From NCBI RefSeq assembly GCF_017592825.1, contig NZ_JAGFMD010000007.1:124001-188000 (forward strand): 64,000 nucleotides of DNA, written 5' to 3'. The notes below the pieces were generated by a model. The model had not been told where the DNA came from. It ran no database searches and saw only the letters and a program-made list of their open reading frames with translations. The position numbers and the translations under genes are program-made. Of this stretch, positions 44,805 through 54,842 are shown piece after piece. The stretch is from Roseivirga sp. E12. GTDB lineage: Bacteria; Bacteroidota; Bacteroidia; Cytophagales; Cyclobacteriaceae. Position 1 is the stretch's first letter; each line of letters begins with the position of its first letter.

Positions 44805-46637
44805 ATGCGAAAAACCAGGTTCATATCGTTAGTTTGTCTTTGCCTCACATTTCAGTTGGTAAGAGCCCAACAGAAACCGAATGTTATCATCATTCTAACC
44901 GATGACCAAGGTTCAATCGATTTGAACAGCTACGGCTCTAAAGACCTGTATACCCCCAATATTGATGAATTGGCCAGTAAAGGGGTGAAGTTCACTCAGT
45001 TTTATGCCGCAGCACCACTTTGTTCTCCTTCTAGAGCATCTATGCTTACCGGCTTAAACCCTCATGCCGCTGGTTTACCGGGTAATGCATCTTCCATGAG
45101 AGGAACTCGCGGTATGCCAACCGAGAAGTTCACTATTGCAGAAGCAATGAAAGAAGTTGGTTATACAACCGGACATATAGGGAAATGGCATTTGGGCTTT
45201 ACTCCTGAAACCATGCCAAATGGTCAAGGTTTCGACTATTCATTTGGCCATATGGGTGGCTGTATCGACAATTACTCACATTTCTTTTACTGGAACGGAC
45301 CAAATCGCCATGACCTCTTTGAAAATGGTCAAGAAGTATGGGAGGACGGGCACTACTTTCCTGACCTAATGACGGAGAAAGCTGATGAGTTTATAGCCCA
45401 AAATCAAGACACACCCTTTTTTTTATACTATGCTATAAACCTTCCTCATTATCCATTGCAACCAACTGCCAAATGGAGAGAGTACTATGCTGATTTATCT
45501 AAGCCAAGAAAGGACTATGCTGCCTTTGTTTCAACTATAGATGAGCGCGTAGGGCACTTAATGAATACACTTGACTCACTGAATTTGAGAGAGAACACTA
45601 TCATAGTTTTCCAATCCGATCATGGGCATTCGGTAGAAGATAGAGCCTTCCGGGGTGGAGGAAATTCTGGGCCATATCGAGGAGCCAAGATGTCACTTTT
45701 TGAGGGAGGAATTAGAGTTCCTGCCATTATTAGTTATCCAAAACAAATCCCAGTAAATGAGGAACGAAACCAAGTGGCACTCAACATAGATTGGTTCCCA
45801 ACCATCATGGATTATGTGGGAGAAGAATCTAAAAATCTAGAAGGGAAAAGTCTGAGGCCTTTAATTGAAAATCCATCTATTGAAACGGAACATCAAGTAT
45901 TCAGGTGGAAACAGGGTGTAAGTTGGGCCGTTAGGAAAGGAGATTGGAAACTCATTGGCTTTCCTCAAGACCCTACCAAAAAAGCAGTATTAGATCCCGA
46001 AAATGATGTGCTCTTTCTAAGTAACCTTGCGGAGGATGTAAGAGAAGTCGAAAACCTAGCGAGTCAGTACCCGGAAAAAGTAAAGGAGTTACTTGGAGAG
46101 TATATGAAATGGGAATTTGCCAGTACAGAAGACATTCCTAAAGAGAGGGAATGGTTAGCCTCGATCGCTAGATCTGCTGAATTAAGCCTAGCAGAAAAAC
46201 CCAGTAACAAATATCCAGCACAGGGCGCAAAGAGCCTGCATGATGAGAAACTTGGAAGCCGTCAATTCAATGATGGATTTTGGATGGGTTTCGAAGAGGA
46301 CAATCTAACTGCAACCATCGACTTGGGTGAGGTACAACAGATAGAACGGGTAGTAATAGGAACTTTGCAGGATGCGGCATCATGGATATTCTTTCCTGAA
46401 TATGTTGAAGTGTCATGGTCCGTTGATGGCAAGAACTATTCTCAACCCAAAAGAATCGAAGTAGGCGCTTTGAAAGATGCTGGGAGAAAACTAATTAAAC
46501 GAATAAGTGTGGAGCAGGAAAATGTTCATAGCAGATTCATTAAAGTATTGGTAAAGAATACTGGAAAATGCCCCACATGGCACATGGGAGCTGGTCAAAA
46601 AGCCTGGCTCTTTGTAGATGAAATTACAGTTCAATAA
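44805..46637 (+). CDS. S1 family sulfatase with C-terminal F5/8-like binding domain (CSPSR)
   Basis: At 610 residues this is the longest sulfatase here. It has a Sec signal (cut near VRAQ), CSPSR at Cys73 followed by ASMLTG, ILTDDQGSIDLNSYG, GKWHLGF and FQSDHGHS. Residues about 465-610 form a discoidin-like domain (from KPSNKYPAQGAKSLHDE to LFVDEITV) that is also present, clearly related, in the next gene. The domain probably holds both enzymes to the same glycan. It starts directly after the previous sulfatase's stop codon and precedes the esterase by 12 bases. Confidence 0.92.
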   Translation: MRKTRFISLVCLCLTFQLVRAQQKPNVIIILTDDQGSIDLNSYGSKDLYTPNIDELASKGVKFTQFYAAAPLCSPSRASMLTGLNPHAAGLPGNASSMRGTRGMPTEKFTIAEAMKEVGYTTGHIGKWHLGFTPETMPNGQGFDYSFGHMGGCIDNYSHFFYWNGPNRHDLFENGQEVWEDGHYFPDLMTEKADEFIAQNQDTPFFLYYAINLPHYPLQPTAKWREYYADLSKPRKDYAAFVSTIDERVGHLMNTLDSLNLRENTIIVFQSDHGHSVEDRAFRGGGNSGPYRGAKMSLFEGGIRVPAIISYPKQIPVNEERNQVALNIDWFPTIMDYVGEESKNLEGKSLRPLIENPSIETEHQVFRWKQGVSWAVRKGDWKLIGFPQDPTKKAVLDPENDVLFLSNLAEDVREVENLASQYPEKVKELLGEYMKWEFASTEDIPKEREWLASIARSAELSLAEKPSNKYPAQGAKSLHDEKLGSRQFNDGFWMGFEEDNLTATIDLGEVQQIERVVIGTLQDAASWIFFPEYVEVSWSVDGKNYSQPKRIEVGALKDAGRKLIKRISVEQENVHSRFIKVLVKNTGKCPTWHMGAGQKAWLFVDEITVQ

Positions 46638-46649
46638 ACTACAAGAAAG

Positions 46650-48044
46650 ATGACAAGGTTACTAGTCATATGCTTAGTCCTGTTTCTACCTGAGATGATA
46701 TTTTCTCAAGAGAGGAAGGTGGATACTGTGAGAGTATTTTACCTAGGAGGACAGTCTAATATGGATGGCTTTGGTTTTAATAAAGACCTACCAGACGATT
46801 TAAATAAGGAGCTCAATGATGTCTGGATTTTTCACGGGAACCCGGCTCCAGATGATTCTGAAAAAGGAGGAAAGGGACTTTGGAAAAAAATGAGCCCTGG
46901 ACATGGTATAGGCTTTAGTTCTAATGACCCGATAAACAAGTTGTCTGAAAGGTTTGGTGCGGAGCTCTCCTTTGCCCGTAAGATGCAATCCTTATATCCC
47001 GATGAAAAAATTGCCATTATAAAATATTCTTTGGGGGGAACATCGATAGATACAGCCGCCACTAGCGCAGGCACTTGGGATGTTGATTACCTAGGAAAGA
47101 ATGGTATAAACCAATATGATCACTTTTTAAATACAGTGAGAAATGCATTCAGTAAAAAGGACATTGATAATGACGGAACTGAAGACTTCTTGGTCCCTTC
47201 CGGAATTGTTTGGATGCAAGGAGAAAGTGATGCGCAAAGAGAGGATGTCGCCATGCGATATTATGAGAACCTAAAGAAACTGATGGGCCTAATTCGAGCA
47301 ACGTTTAGGTCCAGCGATTTGCCTGTGGTAATCGGAAAAATATCAGATTCGGGGCAATCACGAAGCGGTAAAGTTTGGGCTTTTGGAGAATTGGTTCAGT
47401 ATGGGCAAGAGAAGTTTGTGAGGCTAGATGACCACGCTGCGATAGTCCGACAAACCAAGCATTACAAGCATTCCGATGCAGCACACTATAATAGCGAGGC
47501 CTACATCGATCTAGGGGAACGATTTGCACAGGCGATTTTTGATATGAACGCCCCAGAGGTGAGGTTGCTTTCTAAAGCAACTAAGGGTAAAATCAGTATT
47601 ACCCATAAGCCAAGTGATAAGTACAGGGCAAAAGGTGCTAGAAGCCTTATTGACCAGAAACCAGGAAGTAAATATTTTGATGATGAGTCTTGGCTGGGTT
47701 TTGAAGAGACAGATTTGGCTGCAACAATAGATTTGGGCAGTTCTCAGCGGTTAGAAAATATTTCCATCGGGCTATTACAGGATGTGGGTGTTTGGATATT
47801 CTTTCCCGAATATGTGGAGATATCATGGTCAGAAGACGGAAAGTCATTCAATAAGCCACAGCGCATGGAACATGGTGTTTCTCAAAGAGAATTCGGACAA
47901 TTGATGAAACGTTTGAGACTGGAAAAAAAGATTCAGGCTCGATATATTAAAGTATATGCTAAGAATGTAGGAAAGTGCCCTGATTGGCACGTTGGGGCAG
48001 GAGAAAAGGCTTGGCTCTTTGTGGATGAAATAACCGTCAAGTAA
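46650..48044 (+). CDS. SASA/CE6-like carbohydrate acetylesterase with the same C-terminal domain
   Basis: A 464-residue protein with a Sec signal (cut near IFSQ). Residues 25-295 are a SGNH hydrolase of the sialate O-acetylesterase/CE6 group: nucleophile Ser in LGGQSNMDGFG, KYSLGGTSID, WMQGESDAQ and a C-terminal SDAAHYN His. Residues about 318-464 match the preceding sulfatase's end domain, sharing WIFFPEYVE, GKCP.WH and KAWLFVDEITV. It would remove O-acetyl groups from sugars in the periplasm or outside. Sialate or fucose/xylan-type acetyl esters are both possible; the sialidase in the locus favours the first. Confidence 0.88.
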   Translation: MTRLLVICLVLFLPEMIFSQERKVDTVRVFYLGGQSNMDGFGFNKDLPDDLNKELNDVWIFHGNPAPDDSEKGGKGLWKKMSPGHGIGFSSNDPINKLSERFGAELSFARKMQSLYPDEKIAIIKYSLGGTSIDTAATSAGTWDVDYLGKNGINQYDHFLNTVRNAFSKKDIDNDGTEDFLVPSGIVWMQGESDAQREDVAMRYYENLKKLMGLIRATFRSSDLPVVIGKISDSGQSRSGKVWAFGELVQYGQEKFVRLDDHAAIVRQTKHYKHSDAAHYNSEAYIDLGERFAQAIFDMNAPEVRLLSKATKGKISITHKPSDKYRAKGARSLIDQKPGSKYFDDESWLGFEETDLAATIDLGSSQRLENISIGLLQDVGVWIFFPEYVEISWSEDGKSFNKPQRMEHGVSQREFGQLMKRLRLEKKIQARYIKVYAKNVGKCPDWHVGAGEKAWLFVDEITVK

Positions 48045-48046
48045 CT

Positions 48047-49456
48047 ATGAAAAACTTCTTTGTCCTTTGCCTAGCCCTTATTTCTATTCTTACACAATCA
48101 TCTAACGCTCAAGAATGGGAAGGCTCAAGACCCAACATTGTCTTTATTCTAGCCGATGATATGGGGTGGAAAGATCCGGGGTTTATGGGCAATACATATC
48201 ATGAAACACCCAACCTCGATAGGTTGTCTAAGATGGGAACGATGTTTACCAATGCTTATGCAAACGCTCCGAACTGTGCCCCCACTCGAGCGAGTCTAAT
48301 GACGGGCCAGTACACGCCTAGACATGGCATTTTCACGGTAGCGACAGCTGAAAGAGGAAAAAGTGAAAACAGGAAATTAATACCTCCCATCAACAAGCAC
48401 GTTTTAGCTCCGGCCTTTGTCACTTTCCCTGAATTGCTACAAAAAGAAGGCTATGCTACTGCTAGTATGGGTAAATGGCACCTTGGAGGCAGTCCAAGAA
48501 CCAACCCTTTAGCCCAGGGGTTTGATGTCAATATCGGTGGAGATCAAAGAGGCAGTCCAAGAAGCTATTTTAGCCCATATAAGAATGAACAACTACCCGA
48601 TGGGCCGGAGGGAGAATACCTCACTGATAGACTAACCGATGAGGCATTGTCTTTCATTGATGACAATAAAGAAAAACCATTTTTTCTTTACCTCACCCAC
48701 TTCGCGGTGCATACCCCCCTTCAAGGAAAAAAGGAGTTGGTTGATAAGTATGACAAAAAACCTCGGCCAGACGGCATTCATAACCCTAAATATGGAGCCA
48801 TGGTCGAAAGCCTAGATGAAAGTGTCGGAAGGGTAATGGATAAGCTCTCAGAACTTGGGCTGGAGGAAAATACCATAGTAGTTTTCTTTTCCGATAATGG
48901 TCCATACTTCCGCGCTTCTGAAGCGACACCATTAAGAGGCTCAAAGGGCATGCTGTACGAAGGAGGGATCCGAGAACCATTAGTAATCTACTGGAAAGGG
49001 CATACAACTGCGGGTAAGGTGATTGACGAACCAGTTATTGGTACGGACTTTTATCCTACATTTTTAGATTTGGCTGGTATAAAGAAAGACAAGCAACTTA
49101 CCCTCGATGGAGAAAGTCTTTTACCCCTTTTGGAAGCCGGCAAAAGCCTTGAAAGAGAAGCTTTATACTGGCACTTCCCGGCCTACCTAGAGCCCTACGG
49201 TGGAATGAAGGAAAAGTGGAGACAAGTTCCGGCTTCGGCCATTCGTATGGGTGATTGGAAGTTGATTGAAAATTTCGAAACGGGAGCACTTGCCTTATAC
49301 AACCTTAAAACAGACATGAGTGAGTCAATCAATCTGGCCGAAAGAGAACCAGAGAAAAGGGAAGAGCTTTTTAAGGCATTGACCAAATGGAGATTGGAAG
49401 TGAATGCGCCAATACCAGTTGAACTGAACCCGGAATACAAAGAATCTAACAAATGA
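48047..49456 (+). CDS. S1 family sulfatase, secreted (CAPTR)
   Basis: The 469-residue protein has a Sec signal (cut near SSNAQ) and no lipobox. The motif is CAPTR at Cys77 followed by ASLMTGQY. ILADDMGWKDPGFMG, GKWHLGGSP, FFSDNGPYF and HFAVHTPLQG are typical of S1 enzymes acting on sugars. It should desulfate a glycan after formylglycine formation. It begins two bases after the esterase stop and overlaps the next sulfatase by an ATGA, so these sulfatases are translated in series. Confidence 0.93.
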   Translation: MKNFFVLCLALISILTQSSNAQEWEGSRPNIVFILADDMGWKDPGFMGNTYHETPNLDRLSKMGTMFTNAYANAPNCAPTRASLMTGQYTPRHGIFTVATAERGKSENRKLIPPINKHVLAPAFVTFPELLQKEGYATASMGKWHLGGSPRTNPLAQGFDVNIGGDQRGSPRSYFSPYKNEQLPDGPEGEYLTDRLTDEALSFIDDNKEKPFFLYLTHFAVHTPLQGKKELVDKYDKKPRPDGIHNPKYGAMVESLDESVGRVMDKLSELGLEENTIVVFFSDNGPYFRASEATPLRGSKGMLYEGGIREPLVIYWKGHTTAGKVIDEPVIGTDFYPTFLDLAGIKKDKQLTLDGESLLPLLEAGKSLEREALYWHFPAYLEPYGGMKEKWRQVPASAIRMGDWKLIENFETGALALYNLKTDMSESINLAEREPEKREELFKALTKWRLEVNAPIPVELNPEYKESNK

Positions 49457-50796
49457 GTCGAAACAATCTAAAAGGTATATTTTTTATCACCTCATTGTTT
49501 GTGCTCTTTGGATGTGGTGAACCTAAAGTTGAAAAAGCTGAGAAACCCAACATTGTCATCATATTTTGCGATGATTTGGGCTATGGAGATTTAACCAGCT
49601 ACGGGCACCCAACTATTAAGACACCCAACTTAGATAGAATGGCCTCTGAGGGAATGAAATTCACTAATTTCTATTCAGGGTCACCAGCCTGTACCGCAAG
49701 CAGGTATGCCCTGTTGACAGGGCGTTATCCTGTTCGTTCAGGCTTCGGTTGGGTACTGTCACCTAGATCGCCCAGAGGAATGCATCCTGAAGAGATCACC
49801 TTGGCTGAAGGGATGAAAAATGCAAGCTACAGTACCGCGATGTTTGGGAAGTGGCATTTGGGTGTTACGAAGACAGAGTATTTACCCCTCCAAAATGGGT
49901 TCGATGAATTTCTTGGATTGCCCTATAGCAATGATATGATTCCACCAAAGTGGAAAGACATTCCGTTGATTGATGGGAATGACACATTAGAGCATAACCC
50001 GGATCAAACGAAACTCACTAAAATGTATACAGAAAGGGCTGTAGACTTTATAGAAAGAAAGAGCGATGAGCCCTTCTTTCTCTATGTGCCTTATGCCATG
50101 CCCCATGTGCCATTAATGCCGGGGGCTGAATTTAATGATTCAGAAAGAGGAGCCTATGGAGATGTAGTAGAAGAAATTGATTGGGGAGTGGGAGAAATTA
50201 TGAAGTCACTAAAGGCCCAAGGGATTGCTGAGAACACTTTGGTCTTTTTTACCAGTGATAATGGGCCATGGATTATAAAAGATGAAAAAGGAGGTTCTTC
50301 AGGCCTGCTCAGAGATGGAAAAGGGAGTACTTGGGAAGGAGGCATGCGCGTACCAGGAATTGCTTGGTGGCCAGGTACCGTAGAGGCAGGGACCATACAA
50401 ACCCAGCGAGCCAGTACCCTAGATTTATACCATACGGCTTTCAGTCTTACAGGTCAAGAGGTTCCGAAAGATAGGCCCGTGGATGGGCGAAATATTTCAG
50501 ATCTACTCCAAAATGCATCAATGCAAAAAGATGAGGCTTATTTCTACTATGGTTTAAACAATAGGCTGATGGCAGTGAGAAAAGGACCTTGGAAACTGCA
50601 CTCTGTCACTTATAGCCAAACAGGTAAAGACTATTTTGAAGGGAAGCTACCACTGCTTTTCAATTTGAGCATAGATCCTTCTGAGAAGTATGAAGTTTCT
50701 GATGATAACCCACAAGTAGTTGCCGAATTGCAACAGCTGATAACGGCTCATCAAAAACAGCTAGAAAGCGAACCAACATTCTTTGATCAGCAATAG
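49453..50796 (+). CDS. S1 family sulfatase lipoprotein with CxAxR motif (CTASR)
   Basis: A 447-residue sulfatase with lipobox (VLFGC, Cys21). The motif is CTASR at Cys80, so the usual Pro is replaced by Ala; YALLTGRYPVRSGF follows. IFCDDLGYGDLTSYG, GKWHLGVT and FTSDNGPW complete an arylsulfatase-A-like site. C-x-A-x-R is accepted by radical SAM sulfatase-maturing enzymes and less well documented for FGE. It may therefore be less well converted by the local FGE, or be a subfamily trait. The last of the seven sulfatases, it is followed by a 166-base gap. Confidence 0.92.
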   Translation: MSRNNLKGIFFITSLFVLFGCGEPKVEKAEKPNIVIIFCDDLGYGDLTSYGHPTIKTPNLDRMASEGMKFTNFYSGSPACTASRYALLTGRYPVRSGFGWVLSPRSPRGMHPEEITLAEGMKNASYSTAMFGKWHLGVTKTEYLPLQNGFDEFLGLPYSNDMIPPKWKDIPLIDGNDTLEHNPDQTKLTKMYTERAVDFIERKSDEPFFLYVPYAMPHVPLMPGAEFNDSERGAYGDVVEEIDWGVGEIMKSLKAQGIAENTLVFFTSDNGPWIIKDEKGGSSGLLRDGKGSTWEGGMRVPGIAWWPGTVEAGTIQTQRASTLDLYHTAFSLTGQEVPKDRPVDGRNISDLLQNASMQKDEAYFYYGLNNRLMAVRKGPWKLHSVTYSQTGKDYFEGKLPLLFNLSIDPSEKYEVSDDNPQVVAELQQLITAHQKQLESEPTFFDQQ

Positions 50797-50962
50797 CCAG
50801 TCACTCTTGACAGCGTAATTTTCTCACAATTAAGACACGTTATTTGCATTCATTCTCTTCCAAATTCAATTAACTGCAATTATAGTGTTGGACTAGGTGA
50901 ACGAACTGATAGAAATAAGAGTGAATCTGCGATACCTTAGAGGAAGATTAAACCTTAAATAA

Positions 50963-53020
50963 ATGCGTTTGAAAAGGTCGACAGCCTACTTCCTAGTAGT
51001 GATGCTTTTGGGCACCCTAATGTCCTGTAGCGTTCAAGATCAAATAGAAAGCACCGTTCAGAGTGAGGACGCTCGAATGGAATGGTGGCGCGAAGCCAGA
51101 TTTGGGATGTTTATTCATTGGGGCCTATATGCCATTCCTGCCGGAGAGTGGAATGGACAAACAAACCACGCAGAATGGATAAGAACGACTGCTGAAATCC
51201 CTCTAGATACTTATGATGAGTTCTTACCAGAATTTAACCCAGTAAAATTTGATGCTGATGCCTGGGTAAGCATGGCTAAGGAGGCCGGCATGAAGTACAT
51301 CACCATTACCAGTAAACATCATGATGGCTTTGCGCTCTATGACTCCAAAGTGTCGGACTATGACGTCATGTCAACCCCATTTCAACGAGATATTCTGAAA
51401 GAGTTGGCAGAAGCCTGCAGAAAAGCGGATATCAAACTGTGCTTTTATCATTCTATAATGGACTGGCATCATCCAGATTATTTACCAAGAAGAAATTGGG
51501 AAAAAGAGAGATCTGCGGAAGGTGCGGAATTCCCTCGTTTTGTAGACTATATGAAAAGCCAACTGAAGGAACTTTTAACTGAATATGGAGACATAGGGGT
51601 CCTTTGGTTCGATGGAGAATGGGAAGACACTTGGACACATGAAGATGGTGTAGAGTTATACGATTATGTAAGAAGCTTTCAGTCAGATATTATCATAAAT
51701 AATAGGGTTGATAAAGGACGTCAGGGCATGCAAGGGCTAACGGCTGAAGGAGATTTTAAAGGAGATTTTGGTACACCAGAACAAGAAATTCCAGACATGG
51801 GACTACCAGGAATCGATTGGGAAAGCTGTATGACCATGAACGATCATTGGGGGTATAACAAGAATGATGATAATTGGAAGTCTGCGAAAGATCTAATTCA
51901 AAAACTATCAGATATAGCCTCTAAAGGAGGTAACTTTTTACTCAACATTGGACCAAAAGCCGATGGTACATTCCCGCAAGAAAGCATAGATCGGCTCAAG
52001 GCCATAGGCAGCTGGATGAAAGTAAATAGTGGGTCAATTTATGGTACAAGTGCAAGTCCATTTGAACATCTGTCATGGGGTAGAGTAACGCAGAAAGCAT
52101 TGCCAAGTGGCACTCGGCTTTATTTGCATGTGTTTGATTGGCCAACGGATGGTAAACTTAGACTAAGCGGCATTAGAAATAATGGCCTCAGGGCTGGACT
52201 TCTATCGAGCCCTTCAACCATGCTTGAGATCGAAAGAGATAATGATGCCTTGGTAATTACTGTTCCAGAAACATCTCCCGACCCAATTAATGCAGTAGTT
52301 TTTGTAGACATTGAGGGAACACCAGAAGTAGTATTACCACCTCAGATTATATTTGAAGAAGAGCATTTTGTGGATGAAATATCAGTTGAACTTAGACATG
52401 ACAAGGACTTGACCATCAGATATACACTTGATGGAAGCCTTCCGACCTTGGAATCACCAGCCTATTCAGAAAAGCTTTCAATAGACAGGAGTGTCACTAT
52501 AAATGCAAGGCTTTTTGAAAATAGCTTAGCACTCAGTGGTGTCTCAGGTCAGCAACTCACTAAAGTTGAAATGCAAAAGAGTAGTAGTCCAAGGAACCTT
52601 AAACAAGGCCTTGCTTACAGGTACTATGAAGGTGATTGGAATCAATTACCCAATTTTAAAACCCTAAAGACTAAGAAACAGGGAACCTTACCAGACTTTG
52701 ATTTCAGTCCAAGAATTGAAGACGAGCATTTTGGTTTTGAATATAATGGATATATAAATATTCCTGAGAATGGGGCATACCGCTTTTATACCTCTTCGGA
52801 TGACGGAAGCCAACTTTTTATAAACGATCAGTTGGTGGTTGATAATGACGGTTTACACGGAATGGTGGAAGAAAATGGATTAACGGCACTGTCCAAAGGT
52901 TATCATAAGATCCGTGTAACTTTCTTTGAAAAAAGCGGAGGAGATGGTTTAATTGTTAGCTGGAAAGGCCCAAATATCCCGAAGAATGAAGTTCCTTCTG
53001 AAGTACTTTTTAAACAATAG
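50963..53020 (+). CDS. GH29 alpha-L-fucosidase with C-terminal PA14 domain, lipoprotein
   Basis: The 685-residue protein has a lipobox (LMSC, Cys22) and a GH29 barrel with RFGMFIHWGLYAIPAGEW, SKHHDGF and nucleophile Asp217 in LWFDGEW. The GH29 beta-sandwich ends near 455, a chitobiase-C-like domain (TIRYTLDGSLPT) follows, and a PA14 domain fills about 546-685 (FYTSSDDGSQLFINDQLVVDN). PA14 probably binds sugar. It frees alpha-L-fucose at the cell surface or in the periplasm. It follows a 166-base gap and thus may start a transcript; the next GH29 begins one base after its stop. Confidence 0.92.
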   Translation: MRLKRSTAYFLVVMLLGTLMSCSVQDQIESTVQSEDARMEWWREARFGMFIHWGLYAIPAGEWNGQTNHAEWIRTTAEIPLDTYDEFLPEFNPVKFDADAWVSMAKEAGMKYITITSKHHDGFALYDSKVSDYDVMSTPFQRDILKELAEACRKADIKLCFYHSIMDWHHPDYLPRRNWEKERSAEGAEFPRFVDYMKSQLKELLTEYGDIGVLWFDGEWEDTWTHEDGVELYDYVRSFQSDIIINNRVDKGRQGMQGLTAEGDFKGDFGTPEQEIPDMGLPGIDWESCMTMNDHWGYNKNDDNWKSAKDLIQKLSDIASKGGNFLLNIGPKADGTFPQESIDRLKAIGSWMKVNSGSIYGTSASPFEHLSWGRVTQKALPSGTRLYLHVFDWPTDGKLRLSGIRNNGLRAGLLSSPSTMLEIERDNDALVITVPETSPDPINAVVFVDIEGTPEVVLPPQIIFEEEHFVDEISVELRHDKDLTIRYTLDGSLPTLESPAYSEKLSIDRSVTINARLFENSLALSGVSGQQLTKVEMQKSSSPRNLKQGLAYRYYEGDWNQLPNFKTLKTKKQGTLPDFDFSPRIEDEHFGFEYNGYINIPENGAYRFYTSSDDGSQLFINDQLVVDNDGLHGMVEENGLTALSKGYHKIRVTFFEKSGGDGLIVSWKGPNIPKNEVPSEVLFKQ

Positions 53021-53021
53021 A

Positions 53022-54842
53022 ATGGCAATGAAGAGAGGGTTGTTTACGACACTTGTAAGCATTGTTTTAGCAATGTTGTTTAGCTTTTCGCTAAGCGCTC
53101 AGAAGCAATATGCAGCAGATTGGGACGACTTAAAATCAAGACCCTATCCACAATGGTTCAAGGACGCCAAGCTCGGTGTTTTTATTCATTGGGGTGTTTA
53201 TTCAGTGCCCGCATATAGCAACAAAGAAGACTATGGTGAATGGTACTTGAGAGGACTTATGCTCGGTGATTCTCTCAGAACATCTTATATGCGTACCCAC
53301 TACGGAGAAGAATTCACCTACAGAGATTTTGCCCCTTTATTTAAAGCTCGGCTCTTTTACCCTGATGAGTGGGCCGACCTGTTCAAACGCGCAGGCGCGA
53401 AATATGTGGTAATGGTATCAAAGCATCACGATGGATATGCACTCTGGTCGAGTAAGTACGCTCCAAAATGGAACAGCATGGAGGTGGGACCCAAGCGCGA
53501 TTTGGTAGGAGAATTAACAACATCAGTAAAAAAAGCTGGCTTGCATATGGGGCTCTACTATTCATTGCCTGAATGGAATAACCCACTGCACAGGTGGGAT
53601 ACCGACCCAGATAGAAATATTGGTCCGTATGTGGAAAAACACATGATTCCGCAATTCAAAGAACTGATTTCAACTTACAAACCAGACTTGATTTTTGCCG
53701 ATGGTGAGTGGAATAACACGGCCAAAGAATGGCATTCGGCCGAACTGATATCATGGTATTTCAATCTCATGGGTGACAATGCTGTGGTCAACGATCGCTG
53801 GGGTGCTGGTAGCCAAGGAATGGGATTTCTGACACCGGAATACAGTGCAGGAATAAAAGCAACAGATAGACCTTGGGCCGAGGTAAGGGGACTTGGGCGC
53901 TCCTTTGGACTCAATCGGTTTGAGAAGCTCGATGCATACATGACGAGCGAAGAATTGATCCACTTCTTTATAAAAGCCGTGGCCAATGGCGGTGGTGTAA
54001 CTATTAATGTAGGACCTACAGCTGACGGCCAAATACCATTGCTTCAACAAGATAGACTTGTACAACTGGGAAATTGGATCCAGATAAATGATGAAGCCAT
54101 ATATGGCTCTACAGTTTGGAAGAAAACTGGTGAAGAGAAGCGCGTAAACTTATCGCGAGTAGACCCAAACATCGATTTTAACTGGGTTCGTAATGGCCCT
54201 GGAAATCCCATCAAAGAAGACGATTTCACGGCAATATGGACAGGGTTCATTGCCCCGGAATTCTCAGAAACTTATCAATTTGAAGTTCAGGCTGACGATG
54301 GCATTCGCGTTTGGATTAATGACCAACTAATCATTAATAGTTGGAAGAATGCACCCGAAGGTGCTAATGGTTTTGTCATGGGAAGCAATACGACCTCTTC
54401 AGTCACCAACTCCATAGAATTAAAAGCAGGCGAGCGATATCAGATCAGGGTGGAGTATTTCGAGGGAAAACAAAACGCCAGTGCCCGATTATTTTGGTCG
54501 AGTGCCAGTCTGGAAAAGCAAATCGTCCGCTCTTCTAGACTTTACACCACTGCCGAAGGAGAGGTTCATGGCTTAAATGCTATTTACAGTTCTATGCAAC
54601 AGCATATTGCCTATACCCTGAATAATGAAAATGTGTATGCTATCACCATGGAGTGGCCTGATGATGAGCTTGTCTTGAATATTGACCAACCCAATAGAGC
54701 GGCAAAAGTGAACCTTTTAGGCTATGAAGGGGAACTGGATTGGAGCTATGCGAATGGAAAAATGAAAATCAATACTGATGACATCAAATTCAGTCAATTG
54801 AAGAGTAAGGATGCTTGGGTATTTAAAATCACTAATTTTTAA
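53022..54842 (+). CDS. GH29 alpha-L-fucosidase with PA14 domain inserted before the C-terminal sandwich
   Basis: A 606-residue protein with a Sec signal (cut near LSAQ), LGVFIHWGVYSVPAYSN, SKHHDGYALW and nucleophile Asp227 in IFADGEW. A PA14-like module (about 390-525, VQADDGIRVWINDQLI and VEYFEGKQNASARLFW) lies between the barrel and a last beta-sandwich of about 75 residues (AYTLNNENVYAITMEWP), so the module is inserted rather than appended. It removes terminal alpha-L-fucose. I use the ATG at 53022, one base after the previous stop; an upstream start inside the previous gene would bury the signal. It is the last gene of the locus. Confidence 0.9.
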   Translation: MAMKRGLFTTLVSIVLAMLFSFSLSAQKQYAADWDDLKSRPYPQWFKDAKLGVFIHWGVYSVPAYSNKEDYGEWYLRGLMLGDSLRTSYMRTHYGEEFTYRDFAPLFKARLFYPDEWADLFKRAGAKYVVMVSKHHDGYALWSSKYAPKWNSMEVGPKRDLVGELTTSVKKAGLHMGLYYSLPEWNNPLHRWDTDPDRNIGPYVEKHMIPQFKELISTYKPDLIFADGEWNNTAKEWHSAELISWYFNLMGDNAVVNDRWGAGSQGMGFLTPEYSAGIKATDRPWAEVRGLGRSFGLNRFEKLDAYMTSEELIHFFIKAVANGGGVTINVGPTADGQIPLLQQDRLVQLGNWIQINDEAIYGSTVWKKTGEEKRVNLSRVDPNIDFNWVRNGPGNPIKEDDFTAIWTGFIAPEFSETYQFEVQADDGIRVWINDQLIINSWKNAPEGANGFVMGSNTTSSVTNSIELKAGERYQIRVEYFEGKQNASARLFWSSASLEKQIVRSSRLYTTAEGEVHGLNAIYSSMQQHIAYTLNNENVYAITMEWPDDELVLNIDQPNRAAKVNLLGYEGELDWSYANGKMKINTDDIKFSQLKSKDAWVFKITNF

